Below, in pieces: positions 4,573-6,316 of a stretch of 6,316 bases of DNA. The number at the start of each line of letters is the position of its first letter. The first letter of the stretch is position 1. The DNA is taken from the NCBI GenBank assembly GCA_030039095.1, contig JASHQP010000012.1, positions 1 through 6,316 of the forward strand, given 5' to 3'. The notes beneath the pieces were generated by a model, which was not told where the DNA came from, searched no databases, and saw nothing but the letters and a program-made list of their open reading frames with translations. The translations under genes were made by a program, and so were the position numbers. This DNA is from Streptosporangiaceae bacterium (GTDB taxonomy: Bacteria > Actinomycetota > Actinomycetes > Streptosporangiales > Streptosporangiaceae).

Positions 4573-5928
4573 TCAGGCGGGCGAGCGCTGCGCGGCGATC
4601 AGGTCGCGGTACCAGGCGAACGACGCCTTGGGCGTGCGCTGCTGGGTCTCGAAATCGGTGTAGGCCAGCCCGAAGCGCTGGGTGTAGCCCTCGGACCACT
4701 CGAAGTTGTCCATCAGCGACCAGGTGAAGTAGCCCCGCACGTCGACCCCGGCGACCATCGCGTCGTGCAGCGCTCGGATGTGGCCGTCCAGGTACTTGAT
4801 CCGCGGCTGGTCGTCGATCGTCCCGTCCGCCGCTATCTCGTCATCGGTCGAGCACCCGTTCTCGGTGATGTACACCGGGGGCAGCCGGTCGCCGTAGCGC
4901 TCCTTGAACCCGGTCAGCAGCTCGGTCAGCCCGGCGGGGATCACCGGCCAGCCGAACGCGGTGACCGGGTACCCGGGGATCGGCTGCATCTGGAACGGCA
5001 GCGGCGAGTCGGGCAGCGCCGACAGCCGGGTCGGGGAGTAGTAGTTGATGCCGAGCGCGTCCAGCGGCGCCGAGATCACCGTGAGGTCGCCGTCGAGCAC
5101 GCAGTCCATGCCCTCGGGCCCGACCCCGAAGGCGGCCAGGTCCGGGTAGCGGCCGAGCAGCAGCGGGTCGGTGAACATCCGGTTGTGCAGCGTGTCGTAG
5201 GCCTCGGTGGCGGCGACGTCCGCCGGGTCGTCGGTGGCCGGCCAGGCGGGCGAGTTGTTGTTGGTGATCGCCACCTGCCGGGCACCGGCGGCGCGCAGCG
5301 CCGACACGGCGAGCCCGTGCCCGAGCAGCTGGTGGTGCGCGGTCGGCAGGGCGCCGAGCATCAGCTCGAGACCGGGCGCGTGGATGCCGAGCCCGTAGGC
5401 GAACGCGGTCACGACGAACGGCTCGTTCAGCGTGATCCACAAGGGGATCCGGTCGGCGAGGCGGTCGGCGGTGAGCTCGGCGTACTCGGCGAACCGCTGC
5501 GCGGTGTCCCTGGCCAGCCAGCCGCCCTCGTCCTCGAGCGGCTGCGGCAGGTCCCAGTGGAACAGGGTCGGCACCGGGGTGATGCCCTCGGCCAGCAGCG
5601 CGTCGGCCAGCCGGTCGTAGAAGTCAAGGCCGGCCTCGTGGGCCGGGCCCTTGCCGCCCGGCTGCACCCGCGGCCAGGCGACCGAGAACCGGTAGGCGGT
5701 CAGCCCGAGGTCGGCCATCAGCGCGACGTCGGTGCGCCACCGGTGGAAGTGGTCGGCGGCCACGTCACCGGTCTGGCCGCCGGAGATCTTGCCCGGCTTG
5801 CGGCAGAACACGTCCCAGACCGACTCGCCCCGGCCGTCCTCGGCGACGGCACCCTCGATCTGGTACGCGGACGTCGCAACGCCCCAGGCGAAGTCGGCGG
5901 GGAAACGCGGCATCGCGGCATCGGCCAT
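4573..5928 (-). CDS. Glycoside hydrolase family 1 beta-glucosidase
   Basis: This intact 451-residue TIM-barrel enzyme is predicted to be cytoplasmic (no signal peptide). It is expected to hydrolyse beta-glucosides and related disaccharides with retention. Seen directly: the N-terminal block FAWGVATSAYQIEGA (13-27) with sugar-binding Q23, TLFHWDLPQPLEDEGGW (121-137) with H124, TLNEP (166-170) with acid/base E169, NYY (295-297), ITENG (354-358) with nucleophile E356, and FTWSLMDNFEWSEGY (401-415) with the glycone-binding W403, E410 and W411. Length is normal for the family. The start is uncertain: ATG at 5928 and ATG at 5913 both lack a clear ribosome site, and MPRFPADF from the second fits family N-termini equally well. 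No sugar transporter or regulator is visible nearby. It is separated from the permease operon by 267 nt and preceded by a broken gene, so its own promoter is not evident. Aryl-beta-glucosidase or beta-galactosidase specificity cannot be excluded. Confidence 0.95.
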   Translation of the reverse strand: MADAAMPRFPADFAWGVATSAYQIEGAVAEDGRGESVWDVFCRKPGKISGGQTGDVAADHFHRWRTDVALMADLGLTAYRFSVAWPRVQPGGKGPAHEAGLDFYDRLADALLAEGITPVPTLFHWDLPQPLEDEGGWLARDTAQRFAEYAELTADRLADRIPLWITLNEPFVVTAFAYGLGIHAPGLELMLGALPTAHHQLLGHGLAVSALRAAGARQVAITNNNSPAWPATDDPADVAATEAYDTLHNRMFTDPLLLGRYPDLAAFGVGPEGMDCVLDGDLTVISAPLDALGINYYSPTRLSALPDSPLPFQMQPIPGYPVTAFGWPVIPAGLTELLTGFKERYGDRLPPVYITENGCSTDDEIAADGTIDDQPRIKYLDGHIRALHDAMVAGVDVRGYFTWSLMDNFEWSEGYTQRFGLAYTDFETQQRTPKASFAWYRDLIAAQRSPA

Positions 5929-6315
5929 GAGGCGATCGTAAATGGCGTCCCGGCGGCTGGCGAGATCGGCTGGGACGCGTTCGCGCCGTCGGTCACCGCC
6001 GCGTCGATCTCGGCCTGGCGGGCGGCGAGTTCCGCGGCGTACTTCTGCTCGTCGACCCGCTCCGCGATCTCCTCGTCCGCGCGCATCAGCTCGTCGAGGT
6101 CACTCTTGGCCGCGTCGATCACGCCCAGGTCGGCGAACGCCCGCTGCACCTTCGGCTCGACGTGCCGGGCCTCGTCCATCGCCTGGGTGGCGGCGTAGAA
6201 CTTGGAGTCCATGTCCGGCACCGACTCCACGATCCGTGCCGCGACGGTCAGCGGCCGCGGGCACGTCCCAGGTGCCGGGCGGAACGGGCGTGGTGTAGTG
6301 GTCGTAGGTGCTCAC
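5929..6315 (-). pseudogene. Chimeric, frameshifted remnant with a ferritin-like di-iron piece
   Basis: Three pieces can be read. From a GTG at 6315, about 21 codons begin MSTYDHYTTPVPPGTWDV and then lose sense. From about 6248, in the next frame, comes VAARIVESVPDMDSK followed by FYAATQAMDEARHVE (to 6156). This matches actinobacterial ferritin-like di-iron proteins, where EARH supplies iron ligands in a protein of several hundred residues. From 6155 the same frame continues as a charged, probably coiled helix (LMRADEEIAERVDEQKYAAE and onward to about 5980) that I do not recognise as the normal continuation of that family. No stop occurs: the frame passes straight into the beta-glucosidase gene, out of frame. 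Only one of the four or more iron ligands is present. I infer deletions and a frameshift in an old gene. A sequencing or assembly fault, or an unfamiliar small protein, remains possible. The true 5' end may lie past the right edge. Confidence 0.5.
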
Positions 6316-6316
6316 G

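Noticed and set aside
4444..6198. A very long plus-strand open frame opposite the beta-glucosidase (584 codons)
   Set aside because: The composition is typical of an antisense frame in GC-rich DNA, with no recognisable motif, and the opposite strand carries a clear GH1 enzyme.

Overview
The window is very GC-rich. Third codon positions in all convincing genes are almost always G or C, and every convincing gene is on the minus strand. Codon use, a luciferase-like oxidoreductase of the F420-associated type and the protein families present suggest an actinomycete (Actinomycetota). Nothing here fixes the genus. Reading is in gene direction, from high to low coordinates.

6315-5929: a broken, chimeric coding region. 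A GTG-initiated 5' end changes frame into a short piece of a ferritin-like di-iron protein (DEARHVE motif). That piece then runs into an unidentified charged helical segment that never reaches a stop before the next gene starts. 5928-4573: an intact family 1 glycoside hydrolase (beta-glucosidase type) with both catalytic glutamates. 4572-4306: an intergenic region. It holds a 10-bp tandem repeat whose minus strand fits a G-quadruplex motif, then a well-formed sigma70-type promoter with a perfect 13-bp palindrome in the spacer and an overlapping 25-bp inverted repeat, then a leader with two small hairpins.

4305-671: a compact three-gene operon. It encodes an NCS1 (purine-cytosine permease family) transporter, an M20 metallo-deacylase/peptidase with an altered active site, and a short M29 aminopeptidase/NicX-like metalloenzyme. 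The first gap is 36 nt and the second junction is an ATGA overlap. The layout suggests import of a small N-containing (probably heterocyclic or amide-bearing) compound followed by hydrolytic breakdown inside the cell, under a local repressor whose gene is not in the window. The substrate cannot be read from the sequence.

670-357: no intact gene. It holds a 40-bp tandem duplication that copies the end of the M29-like gene, including its stop codon, and a relic that resembles the C-terminal end of the large-subunit domain of a methylmalonyl-CoA-type mutase. 356-1: the first 118 codons of a luciferase-like flavin/F420-dependent oxidoreductase, which runs off the left edge.

The most notable items are the operator/promoter arrangement, the M20-M29-like pair behind an NCS1 permease, the Glu-Glu to Asp-His change in the M20 active site, and two gene relics flanking otherwise intact genes.
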